A stretch of 64,000 nt of DNA, taken from positions 1-64,000 of the forward strand of contig JAWKYG010000001.1 of NCBI GenBank assembly GCA_041396585.1, in the 5' to 3' direction. Under the pieces are notes generated by a model, which was not told the origin of the DNA, did no database searches, and saw nothing but the letters and a program-made list of their open reading frames with translations. Every line of letters begins with the position of its first letter. Within the stretch, counting starts at the first letter, position 1. Shown piece by piece: positions 17,664 to 26,771 of this stretch. Source of the DNA: JAUIAI01 sp041396585 (lineage in GTDB: Bacteria > Pseudomonadota > Gammaproteobacteria > Burkholderiales > Burkholderiaceae_E). The position numbers and the translations under genes were made by a program.

Positions 17664-18986
17664 ATGGGCCATGCCGACCCGATCGTCGAAAGCCAACTTC
17701 AGCCGTACTGGATGCCGTTTACGGCGAACAAGGAATTCAAGAAAGAGCCGCGCATGATTTCGCGCGCCGAAGGGATGTACCTCTATACGCCCGACGGCCG
17801 CAAGATCATCGATGCCTCGTCGGGCCTGTTCTGCGTGGCCGCCGGCCACTGCCGCGAAGAGATCTCCGAGGCGGTCTATGCGCAGCTCAAGGAACTGGAT
17901 TACTCGGCGCCGTTCCTGCGCAGCCATCCGAAGGCGTTCGAGCTGGCCAGCCGGGTCGCCGAGTACACCCCGGGTGACATGAACCGGGTGTTCTTCGTGA
18001 ACTCCGGCAGCGAGGCCGTGGACACCGCCATGAAAATGGCGCTGATGTACCACCGGGTGCGTAAAGAGCCACAGCGCCAGATCTTCATCTCGCGCGAGCG
18101 TTCGTATCACGGCGTGAACTTCGGCGGTATGTCGCTGGCGGGCATGGTCAACAACCGACGCTCGTTCGGTCTGGGCCTGGGTGGTGTCTATCACATGCGC
18201 CACACGCTGTTGCCCGAGAACAAGTTCAGCCGCGGCCAGCCCGCCCACGGCAAGGAGCTGGCCGATGACCTGCAGCGCTTCTGTGATCTGTACGGCGGCG
18301 AGAACATCGCGGCCGTGTTCGTCGAGCCCACCGCCGGCTCCTACGGCTGTCTGCCTCCGCCGGTCGGCTACCTCGATCGTCTGCGGCAGATCTGCGATGC
18401 CAACGGCATCCTGCTGGTCTTCGACGAGGTGATCTGCGGCTGGGGTCGCATGGGCGCCCATTTCGGTGCCCAGGCCTTCAATGTCACGCCCGACATCATG
18501 ACCATGGCCAAGGCGATCACCAACGGTGCCCAGCCGATGGGCGCGGTCGCGGCCCGCCAGGGTGTCTATGATGCGATCACCAATGCCGGCCCCGAGCATG
18601 GTGTCGAGTTCTTCCATGGCTATACCTATTCGGGCCATCCGGCTTCTTGTGCCGCCGGTATTGCCATGATGGACATCTACGCCAAGGAGCGCCTGGCCGA
18701 CAAGGCTGCCGCACTCGCACCCAGGTTCGCCGATGCCATGCACGGGATGCAGGAGTTCGACTGCGTCAACGATGTCCGTTCGATGGGCATGCTGGCCGGC
18801 ATCGAACTCAAGGCCGATGGCGCGCCGGGTGCGCGCGGTCATGCGGTGCAAAAGGCGCTGTTCGATCGCGGTCTGCATCAGAAGAACACGGGCGATGTCC
18901 TGCTGATCGCGCCGCCTCTGGTGGCCACCGAAGCCCATATCGAGGAGATCGCCGCGCATCTGAAAGCGGTGCTGTCCTCGCTCTGA
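17664..18986 (+). CDS. Class III omega-aminotransferase (beta-alanine/omega-amino acid:pyruvate type)
   Basis: PLP-dependent aminotransferase moving an omega-amino group to pyruvate or a similar acceptor. The start resembles omega-amino acid:pyruvate transaminases (LQPYWMPFTANKEFKKEPRM). Motifs are NSGSEAVDTAMKMALMYHR, SYHGVNFGGMSLAGM, the Asp/Glu motif LVFDEVICGWGRMGAHFGAQ and the Schiff-base lysine in TMAKAITNGAQPMGAVA. The length of 440 aa is typical. A GGAGAG ribosome site precedes the ATG. A strong hairpin follows the gene. The actual amine substrate cannot be read from sequence. Confidence 0.94.
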   Translation: MGHADPIVESQLQPYWMPFTANKEFKKEPRMISRAEGMYLYTPDGRKIIDASSGLFCVAAGHCREEISEAVYAQLKELDYSAPFLRSHPKAFELASRVAEYTPGDMNRVFFVNSGSEAVDTAMKMALMYHRVRKEPQRQIFISRERSYHGVNFGGMSLAGMVNNRRSFGLGLGGVYHMRHTLLPENKFSRGQPAHGKELADDLQRFCDLYGGENIAAVFVEPTAGSYGCLPPPVGYLDRLRQICDANGILLVFDEVICGWGRMGAHFGAQAFNVTPDIMTMAKAITNGAQPMGAVAARQGVYDAITNAGPEHGVEFFHGYTYSGHPASCAAGIAMMDIYAKERLADKAAALAPRFADAMHGMQEFDCVNDVRSMGMLAGIELKADGAPGARGHAVQKALFDRGLHQKNTGDVLLIAPPLVATEAHIEEIAAHLKAVLSSL

Positions 18987-18991
18987 CCAGG

Positions 18992-19017
18992 GCCGGGCCC
19001 GCGACCGCGGGCCCGGC
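18992..19017 (+). terminator. Hairpin after aminotransferase
   Basis: A perfect 11-bp stem, GCCGGGCCCGC / GCGGGCCCGGC, with a 4-nt loop (GACC) starts 6 bp after the aminotransferase stop and is followed by TGGTTT. It is a probable intrinsic terminator with a weak U tract. Confidence 0.6.
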
Positions 19018-19075
19018 TGGTTTGCCGGCTTGCACGCAAGAGGCCCGCCCGTATTCGGTGGGCTTCTTGCTTGCG

Positions 19076-19109
19076 TCGATCGATTCTATTAACCTATTGA
19101 ATCGATCGA
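19076..19109. promoter_or_regulatory. Large palindrome upstream of TetR gene (candidate operator)
   Basis: Perfect 11-bp arms TCGATCGATTC and GAATCGATCGA flank a 12-nt AT-rich spacer, TATTAACCTATT. It ends 34 bp before the TetR start. TATTAA inside the spacer could serve as a -10. The position, size and symmetry fit a TetR autoregulatory operator. A transcription terminator is less likely because no T-run follows. Confidence 0.55.
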
Positions 19110-19143
19110 GGGGCCGACGCCCCCGGCTGGAGGAGAGACATCG

Positions 19144-19830
19144 TTGGCAACGGGTGCGGCAGCCCCTGCGCGCGTGCGCGATGACGCGCGTCGCAGTCAG
19201 GAGATTCTCGACGCGGCCGCCGCCGCATTCGCGCTGGCCGGCTATCACGGCGCGAGCACCAAAGACATCGCCGATCGCCTGGGCATTCGCCAGGCCAGCC
19301 TTTACTACTATTTCCGAAGCAAGCAGGCGGCGCTCGAGCAGGTATGCACGATCGGCATCGAACCCCTGTTGCGCAAGGGCAGGCGCCTGCTCGACGCTGA
19401 TCTCCCGCCGCTCGAAAAGCTGCTTGCGCTGGCGCGAAACCACCTGGGCACGGTGATCGAGGGCCCCAGCTATGCGCGCGTGTTCCTGACCCAGCGTCGT
19501 TTTCTGACAGGCGCGGCGCGCGAACGTGTACGTCGCCTGGAGCGTGAATACGAGCAGATCGTCGAGACCCTGATCCGCGACGGTGTCGACTGCGGCGGGT
19601 TTCGGTCCGATCTGACACCGCGCGACCTGATGCTTGCCACGATCGGCATCTGCAATCTGGCCAATGTCTGGCAGGGCACGGTGCCCGACATGACGCTCGA
19701 CCGTGCGATGCGGATCGTCTCGGCATTCCTGGTCGACGGCCTCTGCGGACATGCCGAGCCCCTCGGTTTGCTGTCGAACCCCGCGCCTGTCCCGGCCTGG
19801 GGCAAAGCCTGCGGCGATCCGATTCGATAA
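19144..19830 (+). CDS. TetR/AcrR-family transcriptional regulator
   Basis: One-component repressor with the N-terminal TetR helix-turn-helix: ILDAAAAAFALAGYHGASTK, then DIADRLGIRQASLYYYFRSK. A helical ligand-binding domain follows. The start codon is TTG with a GGAGGAG site upstream. The length of 228 aa is normal. The gene is 18 bp upstream of the VanA-like oxygenase, so the two are probably co-transcribed and under the palindrome just upstream. The ligand is unknown; an aromatic or amine substrate of the locus is a reasonable guess. Confidence 0.93.
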   Translation: MATGAAAPARVRDDARRSQEILDAAAAAFALAGYHGASTKDIADRLGIRQASLYYYFRSKQAALEQVCTIGIEPLLRKGRRLLDADLPPLEKLLALARNHLGTVIEGPSYARVFLTQRRFLTGAARERVRRLEREYEQIVETLIRDGVDCGGFRSDLTPRDLMLATIGICNLANVWQGTVPDMTLDRAMRIVSAFLVDGLCGHAEPLGLLSNPAPVPAWGKACGDPIR

Positions 19831-19848
19831 CCGGCACCGGAGAAGAGC

Positions 19849-20868
19849 ATGTTCATTCGCAACGCCTGGTATGTCGCCGCCTGGGATCACGAACTGCTTC
19901 CCGAAGGCTTGCTGGCGAGGCGGATCCTCGGTCAACCGATGGTTTTCTGGCGCACGGGCGACGGCAAAGCGGTGGCAATGCGTGATCTTTGCCCGCATCG
20001 CCATGCCCCCTTGTCGCTCGGGCGGCGCGAGAACGACAGCCTGCGCTGCATGTATCACGGCCTGCGCTTCGATGCCCAGGGGCGATGCGTCGAGGTGCCG
20101 GGCCAGACGCGCGTGCCTTCGCGCGCCTGTGTTCGAACCTATCCCGTGGTGGAGCGCAAGCGCTGGCTCTGGGTGTGGATGGGCGACCCGGCTCTCGCCG
20201 ACGCGGCGCTGATCCCGGACACCTTCTCGCTGGCCGACCCCGGGTGGCGGATGAAGCCCGGGTATAAGAAGTTCGCGGCCGCTTTGCTGCTGATCACCGA
20301 CAATCTGCTCGATTTCTCGCACCTGAGCTATGTGCACGAGAAGACCTTTGGTGGTTCGAGCGCGATTGCCGAGATTCCGCACGAGGTTACCGAGACTGAA
20401 AACGGTCTGAGGGTGGTGCGCAAGGTGATGAACACGGTGCCCGCGCCCTACCACCGGCGCCTGGGCAAATTCGAGGGCCGGGTCAATCGCTGGTTCGATT
20501 ACACCCTGGCGCTGAACGGTGTGTTCATGATGGGTGCAGGCGTGCAGTCGGTCGGGCGTGACATGGATGATCCCGTCGGGGCGCTGCGATTTCACACCTG
20601 CCAGGCGCTGACCCCGGAAACCGAAACCAGCACGCACTATTTCTTCGCGCAGGCGCACGGTTTCGCGCTGGACGACGCCACGGTGACCGAGGCGGTGTTC
20701 CAGAGTGTCGATGCGGCGTTCAATGAAGATATCGAGATGATCGAGGCCCAGCAGCGCAACATCCTGATGAACCCGGATGCGGAGATGGTGCCGATCGGCG
20801 CCGACGGTGCACTGGCGCGTTTTCGGCGCCGCTATCAGGCCGCGCTTGCTGCCGAGCAGGCCGCATGA
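19849..20868 (+). CDS. Rieske [2Fe-2S] aromatic oxygenase, VanA-like
   Basis: Terminal oxygenase of the vanillate O-demethylase/phenoxybenzoate-dioxygenase-like group. The Rieske cluster is ligated by CPHRHAPLSLG (Cys and His) and CMYHGL (Cys and His). The mononuclear iron site is in NLLDFSHLSYVHEKTFGG, with DEDIEMIEAQQ-like acid residues near the C-terminus (NEDIEMIEAQQRNIL). The start MFIRNAWYVAAWDHEL is characteristic of VanA-type proteins, and the 339-aa length fits. No VanB-type ferredoxin reductase gene is visible in the window. The substrate may be a methoxylated aromatic acid, but the family also handles other compounds. Confidence 0.9.
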   Translation: MFIRNAWYVAAWDHELLPEGLLARRILGQPMVFWRTGDGKAVAMRDLCPHRHAPLSLGRRENDSLRCMYHGLRFDAQGRCVEVPGQTRVPSRACVRTYPVVERKRWLWVWMGDPALADAALIPDTFSLADPGWRMKPGYKKFAAALLLITDNLLDFSHLSYVHEKTFGGSSAIAEIPHEVTETENGLRVVRKVMNTVPAPYHRRLGKFEGRVNRWFDYTLALNGVFMMGAGVQSVGRDMDDPVGALRFHTCQALTPETETSTHYFFAQAHGFALDDATVTEAVFQSVDAAFNEDIEMIEAQQRNILMNPDAEMVPIGADGALARFRRRYQAALAAEQAA

Positions 20869-21046
20869 GGCCGCCCCGGATGGCCCGGCCGCCGAACGGA
20901 CGCCGAACCCTTCTGGCCAAAAGTGATGCGAACTGCGCGCTCCGTACCGGCGTTCGCCAGTGCCAGATCGAACAAGAGTTTTCCGTAGTGCCCACGAGAT
21001 CGTGCCGGCAGGCGCGACCCGAATCGACCCTGGAATGGAGACGTTG

Positions 21047-22199
21047 ATGAACCAGCCCGTTTTGTCCAAGAAGACCTTGCTTGCCATTGCCCTTGCGGCG
21101 GGTGTTGGCTATCAGGCAGGCGCGTACGCCGAGATCACGGTGGGTGCGACCCTGACGGTGACCGGGCCTGCCTCGGCCCTCGGCGTGCCGATGCGGCAGG
21201 GGCTCGAAATCTGGCCGAGCGAGATCGCCGGCGAAAAGATCAACCTGACCATTCTCGATGACGGCGGTGATCCGTCGGCGTCTACGCGCAATGCGCGCAA
21301 GTTCGTCACCGAGGGCAATGTCGATCTGCTGCTGGGTTCGAACACCACGCCAACCGGCATGGCCGTGTCCAGCGTGGCCCAGGAGGCCAGGATCCCCCAT
21401 TTCGCGTTCGCGCCGATTCCGCTTCAGGCCGACAAATCCCGCTATACCTTCGTGATCCCGCAGTCGGTCGGGCTCATGGCGCAGGCGGTCGTCAAGGACA
21501 TGAAATCGCGCGGTCTGAAGCGTATCGGCTTCATCGGCTTTTCGGATCCTTGGGGTGAGCAATGGCTGGCCGCGCTGACCAAGGGCTTCGCGGGCTCGGA
21601 CATCAAGATCGTCGCCGACGAGAAGTACGGGCGTGCCGACACCAGTGTCACGGGCCAGGTGCTGAAGCTGATTTCGGCGCGGCCGGATGCGGTATTCATC
21701 GCCGGTTCGGGCACCGGCGCCGCCTTGCCGCAAGAGCGCTGGCCGAGCGCGGCTACAAGGGCAGGTTTATCAATCCCACGGTGCCGGCTCGGCGCAGTTC
21801 CTCAAGGTGGCCGGCAAGTCGGCCGAGGCTGCGGTGCTGCCGATCGGGCCGGTGCTGCTGCCCAAGCAACTCCCCGACAGCCATCCGTCCAAGAAGGCGG
21901 TCGGTGATTTCGTTGCGGCCTTCACCGGAAAATATGGCCCGACGGCCGCGACCGTGTTCGGTGCCCACGCCTACGATGTGGTGCTGATTCTCGAGAAGGC
22001 GATCCCCGAGGCCAAGAAGAAGGCCGCACCGGGAACGCCGGAGTTTCGCGAGGCACTACGCGACGCGATCGAGGCGAGCAAGAATGTGGCGGCAACGAAC
22101 GGCGTCTACAACTTCTCACCGACCGATCACTACGGGCTGGATGCACGCGGTGCCGTGATGGTTCAGGTCAAGGACGGCGACTGGCAGATCGTCAAGTGA
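21047..22199 (+). CDS. Branched-chain-amino-acid-type ABC transporter binding protein (two frameshifts)
   Basis: Periplasmic LivK-type substrate-binding protein. A signal peptide (LLAIALAAGVGYQAGAYA) is followed by EITVGATLTVTGPASALGVP, the usual start of the type I fold. Two bases appear to be missing: near 21732-21737, after GTGAALPQ, and near 21773-21777, where an extra C gives INPHGAGSAQFLKVAGK. The repaired protein has about 384 aa and ends YGLDARGAVMVQVKDGDWQI, typical of the family. It is the first gene of the liv operon. Such systems also import aromatic acids and amides, so the ligand is not necessarily an amino acid. Confidence 0.9.
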
Positions 22200-22218
22200 T
22201 GCGGGGCCACTGACGCTC

Positions 22219-23262
22219 ATGGATGCGCAGATCGCGACCTGGCTCGCGCAGGATGGCCTCACCAACGGGGCCATTTACTGCCTGCTCGGCCTGGCGACCG
22301 TACTGGTGTTTGCGGTCACCCGGGTCATCTTCGTGCCTCAGGGGGAGTTCGTCACCTTTGGCGCGCTGACCCTCGCGCTGCTGCGCGCCGACACGGTGCC
22401 GGGCTCGGCCTGGCTCGTGTTGGTGACCGCCGCGGCGGTTGCGGTGGTGGAGATCATCGATGCGATCCGCCACCGCGACGGCCGCCGCCTGCCGGGCCGG
22501 CTCGCGCGCGCGCTGGCCTTGCCGTTGGCGGCGTCGGCGCTGGTCGTGGTGCTTGCGCCCTATGAACTGCCACTCGCGCTCGATATCCTGCTCACGCTGG
22601 CCCTGATCACACCGCTCGGGCCGTTGCTGTACCGGCTCGTCTACCAGCCACTGGTCGATGCCTCGGTGCTGGTTCTCCTGATTGCATCGGTCGCCTTGCA
22701 TTTCGCCCTGACCGGGCTCGCGCTGACCTTCTTCGGGCCGGAGGGCTTTCGTACGCCGGCGTTCAGTGAGTCGATGTTCGAGATGGGCATCCTCATGGTG
22801 TCGGGCCAGTCGCTGTGGATCTTCCTGATCACCGTCTTGCTGATCGTCTCGATGGCCTGGTGGTTTGCCAGCACGCTGTATGGCAAGGCATTGCGGGCCA
22901 CGGCCTTCAACCGGGTCGGTGCACGCCTGATCGGATTCTCGCCGGTTTCCGCCGGTCTGATCACATTCGCCGCCGCGGCATTCATCGGCACGCTCTCCGG
23001 CGTGCTGATCGGCCCGATCGTCACGATCTACTATGACAGCGGCTTCATCATCGGGCTCAAGGGCTTCGTCGCCGCGATCATCGGTGGCCTGGCCAGTTAT
23101 CCGCTCACCGCACTCGGTGCGGTGCTGGTCGGGCTGCTCGAGTCATTTGCGTCGTTCTGGGCCAGCAGCTACAAAGAGGTGATCGTGTTCACCGCGATCA
23201 TCCCGGTGCTGATCATGCTGTCATTGAAATCCGGCCACCATGAGCAGGAGGAGGAGCAATGA
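22219..23262 (+). CDS. LivH-type ABC permease
   Basis: Inner-membrane permease of the branched-chain-amino-acid family, 347 aa and about eight helices. LTNGAIYCLLGLATVLVFAV at the N-terminus and RVGARLIGFSPVSAGLITFA, then LKGFVAAIIGGLASYPLTALG, near the C-terminus are LivH hallmarks. The protein is about 50 aa longer than the usual 290-300 because of a basic and hydrophobic insert around residues 75-130. Its stop overlaps the next start (ATGA). It pairs with the LivM half of the downstream fusion. Confidence 0.93.
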   Translation: MDAQIATWLAQDGLTNGAIYCLLGLATVLVFAVTRVIFVPQGEFVTFGALTLALLRADTVPGSAWLVLVTAAAVAVVEIIDAIRHRDGRRLPGRLARALALPLAASALVVVLAPYELPLALDILLTLALITPLGPLLYRLVYQPLVDASVLVLLIASVALHFALTGLALTFFGPEGFRTPAFSESMFEMGILMVSGQSLWIFLITVLLIVSMAWWFASTLYGKALRATAFNRVGARLIGFSPVSAGLITFAAAAFIGTLSGVLIGPIVTIYYDSGFIIGLKGFVAAIIGGLASYPLTALGAVLVGLLESFASFWASSYKEVIVFTAIIPVLIMLSLKSGHHEQEEEQ

Positions 23263-25034
23263 TGGCGCCGAAGCGTCTCCGCATCCTCGGGCTCACGGTC
23301 GGCGTCGCGGTTCTGGCGGTTCTGCCGATGCTCGTCTCCGAGTACATGGTCACCTTGCTGAACTACGTCGGCCTGGCGACGCTGGTGACGCTGGGGCTCG
23401 TGCTGCTCACCGGAGTCGCCGGGCAGACCTCGTTCGGTCAGGCCGGATTCGTCGGCATCGGCGCCTATGCCAGCGCGCTGCTCAGCACCCAGTACGCGGT
23501 CTCGCCATGGCTCACGCTGCCGATCGCGCTGGTGCTGGCCGCAGTGCTTGCCTGGCTCATCGGCCAGATCACCTTGCGCATGAGCGGCCATTACCTGCCT
23601 CTGGGAACGATCGCCTGGGGAATCAGCCTCTACTATCTGCTGGGTAATCTGCCCGAGCTCGGCGGTTTTGGCGGGATCAGCGACATTCCCGCGCTGTCGG
23701 TCTTCGGGATCGAGTTGCGCGATCTCACCCGCTACTACTACCTGATCTGGCTGATCGTGGTGATCGCCCTCTGGGGCGGCGCCAATCTGCTCGAGTCGCG
23801 CCAGGGCCGGGCCATCCGTGCGCTGAAGGCGCGCGCCGCGATGGTCGAGTCGTTCGGTGTCGATCCGGCGGCACTACGCATCCGGGTGTTCGTCCTGGCC
23901 GCGTTGCTGGCCGCGCTGTCGGGTTGGCTGTATGCGCACATGCAGCGATTCATCAACCCGACACCGTTCTCGATCACCGCGGGCATCGAGTATCTGTTCA
24001 TGGCGGTGATCGGTGGCTCCGGTGGCGTGCTGGGAGCCCTGATCGGCGCATTCACATTTACCGCGCTCAAAGAGATTCTGCAGACCCTGCTGCAGGTGCT
24101 CGCGGGCGAGAGCGGGCCCTACGAGTTGATCGTTTTCGGTGGCCTGATCATCCTGATGCTGCACCATGCGCGCGATGGCATCTATCCGTTCCTGCGCCGG
24201 CTGCTGCCGGGCAGCGCGCAGCAACCGGATCCTGCCGCCCCGGCCCTGCCCACACCCGCGCGGCCCGGTGACCAGAATCCGGTGCTGCTGTCGGTGCGCG
24301 GCGCGACCCGCCATTTCGGCGGGCTGGTGGCCGTGGATGATGTCGATTTCGAGCTGCGCCGCGGCGAGATTCTCGGCCTCATCGGTCCCAACGGCGCCGG
24401 CAAGAGCACCTTGTTCAGTCTGATCAGCGGCATGCTGCCGCTGTCTGCCGGAGAGGTGAGTTTTGCGGGCATTCGGATATCGGGCATGAACCCCGATGCG
24501 ATCGCCCGCCTGGGCATGGCGCGCAGTTTCCAGCATGTGAAGCTGGTGGGCCAGATGAGCGTTCTGGACAATGTCGCGATCGGCGCGTCGCTGCGCGCGC
24601 ACCGGGGCGTGGCGGCGACCTGCCTCGGGCTAGATGCCCGCGAGGAGCGCTCACTGCGTGCCGAGGCCGCGCGCCAGCTCGAGCGGGTCGGCCTGGCCGA
24701 CGCCGCGAATCTGCCGGCGGCCAGCCTGGCGCTCGGCCAGCAGCGCATCATCGAGATCGCACGCGCCCTGTGCGCCGAGCCGGTTCTGCTGCTGCTCGAT
24801 GAGCCGGCCGCCGGCCTGCGTTACCAGGAAAAGCAGGTTCTCGCGCGCTTGCTGCGCGAGCTGCGAGATCAGGGGATGAGTATCCTGCTGGTCGAGCACG
24901 ACATGGACTTCGTGATGTCGCTGACCGACCGGCTCGTGGTGCTGCACTTCGGCAGGAAGCTGGCCGAGGGGGCGCCGGCCGACATTCAGCGTGATCCGGA
25001 TGTTCTCGAGGCCTACCTGGGGGGCATCGAATGA
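23259..25034 (+). CDS. LivM-LivG fusion: ABC permease joined to ATP-binding protein
   Basis: Residues 1 to about 315 form a LivM permease (GQTSFGQAGFVGIGAYASAL and AVIGGSGGVLGALIGAFTFT are typical). A proline-rich linker (about 320-345, PAAPALPTPARPGDQNP) leads to a complete LivG ATPase. The ATPase has Walker A GPNGAGKSTLFSLISG, signature LALGQQRIIEIARAL, Walker B PVLLLLDEPAAGL and the switch His in LLVEHDMDFVM. The length of 591 aa matches permease plus ATPase. The frame is continuous through the linker. Start and stop overlap the neighbours by 4 bp each, so the operon is tightly coupled. Confidence 0.94.
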   Translation: MMAPKRLRILGLTVGVAVLAVLPMLVSEYMVTLLNYVGLATLVTLGLVLLTGVAGQTSFGQAGFVGIGAYASALLSTQYAVSPWLTLPIALVLAAVLAWLIGQITLRMSGHYLPLGTIAWGISLYYLLGNLPELGGFGGISDIPALSVFGIELRDLTRYYYLIWLIVVIALWGGANLLESRQGRAIRALKARAAMVESFGVDPAALRIRVFVLAALLAALSGWLYAHMQRFINPTPFSITAGIEYLFMAVIGGSGGVLGALIGAFTFTALKEILQTLLQVLAGESGPYELIVFGGLIILMLHHARDGIYPFLRRLLPGSAQQPDPAAPALPTPARPGDQNPVLLSVRGATRHFGGLVAVDDVDFELRRGEILGLIGPNGAGKSTLFSLISGMLPLSAGEVSFAGIRISGMNPDAIARLGMARSFQHVKLVGQMSVLDNVAIGASLRAHRGVAATCLGLDAREERSLRAEAARQLERVGLADAANLPAASLALGQQRIIEIARALCAEPVLLLLDEPAAGLRYQEKQVLARLLRELRDQGMSILLVEHDMDFVMSLTDRLVVLHFGRKLAEGAPADIQRDPDVLEAYLGGIE

Positions 25035-25912
25035 ACGCCGACCCTGATCGCGCGGTGCTGCTCGAGATCGAAGACATCCGCATCGGCTACGGCAAGGTGC
25101 AGGCGGTACATGGCGTGTCCATGATCGTGCGCGAGGGCAGCATTGTCACAGTGGTCGGTCCGAACGGCGCCGGCAAGACCACCTTGATGGCGGCGATCAT
25201 GGGGCTGCTGCCATGCACCGGGCGGATCACCTTTGCCGGCCGGGATCTCGCCGATATCGCGGTGGAGCAGCGCGTGTCCGCCGGACTGGCCCTGGTGCCG
25301 GAACAGCGCGAGCTGTTCGCCGAGATGAGTGTTGCCGACAATCTGGCGCTTGGTGCGCTGGTGCGCCACCGCCGCGGCGAGAAGGGCATCGATGCGTCGC
25401 TGGAGTCGGTTTACGAGACCTTTCCCCGGTTGCGCGAGCGCCATGGCCAGCTGGCCGGCACACTGTCGGGCGGTGAGCGTCAGATGCTGGCCCTGGGCCG
25501 GGCACTGATGGCCGCACCGCGGTTGTTGATGCTCGATGAACCCAGCCTGGGGCTGGCGCCGCGCATCGTGCGCGAGATCTTTCAGGTGATCGCGCGTCTG
25601 CGCGCGCGCGGGGTGAGCGTCTTGCTGGTAGAACAGAACGCCCGCGCCGCGTTGCAGGTGTCCGACACCGCCCACGTGCTGGAGAACGGTGTGGTGGTGC
25701 TTGCGGGTGCGTCCCGTGAACTGCTCGATGATCCGCGCGTGATCGCCAGCTACCCGGGCATGCGCGCAGGCGACGGCGGCCGGTCGGACGAGACGGGTGA
25801 TGTGCTTGCCGGTCGGGCCGGCGGCCGCCTTTGGGCTCCGCGGTCAGCGGTGGCCTCCGGAACCGCGAGCGTCTCTTTGCTCGTGAGCATCATCGCAATG
25901 CCGCCCTCGTAA
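25031..25912 (+). CDS. LivF-type ABC ATP-binding protein
   Basis: Second ATPase of the liv transporter. It has Walker A GPNGAGKTTLMAAIMG, signature LSGGERQMLALGRALM, Walker B LLMLDEPSLGLAP and VLLVEQNARAAL. The LivF family normally ends around ASYPG (residue about 245). Here the frame runs on for about 50 residues of low-complexity, non-family sequence antisense to the 3' end of the aspartoacylase gene. A TGA one frame over at about 25797-25800 would end the protein naturally, so the tail may be an indel artefact. The 5' end overlaps the fusion gene by 4 bp (ATGA). Confidence 0.92.
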   Translation: MNADPDRAVLLEIEDIRIGYGKVQAVHGVSMIVREGSIVTVVGPNGAGKTTLMAAIMGLLPCTGRITFAGRDLADIAVEQRVSAGLALVPEQRELFAEMSVADNLALGALVRHRRGEKGIDASLESVYETFPRLRERHGQLAGTLSGGERQMLALGRALMAAPRLLMLDEPSLGLAPRIVREIFQVIARLRARGVSVLLVEQNARAALQVSDTAHVLENGVVVLAGASRELLDDPRVIASYPGMRAGDGGRSDETGDVLAGRAGGRLWAPRSAVASGTASVSLLVSIIAMPPS

Positions 25913-26744
25913 TACGCGGCTTCATTGATGAACACCGGATAGCGGGTTTCGGCCCCGTCGAATGGGATTACCGTGCCATCCAGTTTTCTGAACAGGGGAT
26001 CACCGGGGCGCAGCGCTTCATAGTCGCGATCCTGCAGTGCCTCGTGCACGATCGCCTGCAATAGCCGTCCTCGGCCGGCAGCGGCAGCGTCTCGCGCAGG
26101 CGAAAGACCTCGATGGTCGGCGGCAGATCGAGCGCCAGCCCCTGGTTGTGGGCATGCACGAAATCCAGCGCGGCCAGCACGATCCGGCGCGACAGTTCAT
26201 AGATGTCGCTGCGCAGGATTCCTGCGCCACCGGGCTGACCTCGACACCCAGCGAATGACGGGCGATCGAGCCGAGATACTCGGTTCGCCCCCGGCCTGCG
26301 CAATCAGGTGGATGCGCGTCTGCGCGATTCGCTGGCTCAGATAGGATGCCATGCGCAGGCTGAACGGATCGGTGTCGAGCAGAATGATCATCGCCGCGCA
26401 GTTGCTCGTCGACGTATGCAGGTCGATCAGCAGATCGGTTCTGGAAGCGCCCCTGGGGCCCAGCCCTTGATTCAGCAAGGCGGCACGCTGGGCCTCATAG
26501 GACGCACTGTCTTGGGCCCGCAGATTCTGCTCTCGGTGAAGCTGCGGTTCAGATCGTGATCGATGTATCGGCGGTTTGCCGCGAATGCCTTCGGATTGCC
26601 AAGCCTGAGCTGGGTCTCGAAGCTGTCGCGGGTGACCTCCTGCGGATGTCTTCGCCAATGGCGCAGCAGGTGCGGACCGGTGATTTCGTTGCCATGCGTG
26701 CCACCGACGATGGCGACGGCATGAATCGGATCAGGGATGGGCAT
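25750..26744 (-). CDS. Aspartoacylase / N-acyl amino acid deacylase (four frameshifts)
   Basis: Zinc carboxypeptidase-fold deacylase of the aspartoacylase (ACY2) family, which hydrolyses N-acyl amino acids such as N-acetylaspartate. Zinc ligands are in VAIVGGTHGNEITG (His, Glu) and LLIDLHTSTSN (His). NRRYIDHDLNRSF, LPAEDG, ALRPGDPLFRKLDG and PVFINEAAYYEGGIAM are all family blocks and align in order along the gene. They lie in different frames, requiring one base to be restored near 26528, 26285, 26220 and 26061. The repaired length is about 332 aa. The 3' end converges on and overlaps the livF tail. Confidence 0.83.
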
Positions 26745-26771
26745 GGGAGATGGCCGGCGATGGGAGATGGC
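26743..26771. repeat. 12-bp direct repeat at the aspartoacylase start
   Basis: Two copies of ATGGGAGATGGC (26743-26754 and 26760-26771) are separated by 5 bp. The first overlaps the start codon of the aspartoacylase gene. No other copy is seen in the window. Confidence 0.7.

Noticed and set aside
25750..26744. Interpreting the aspartoacylase as a decayed pseudogene
   Set aside because: All catalytic blocks are intact and each of the four breaks is one missing base, the same error type seen in essential genes of the window.
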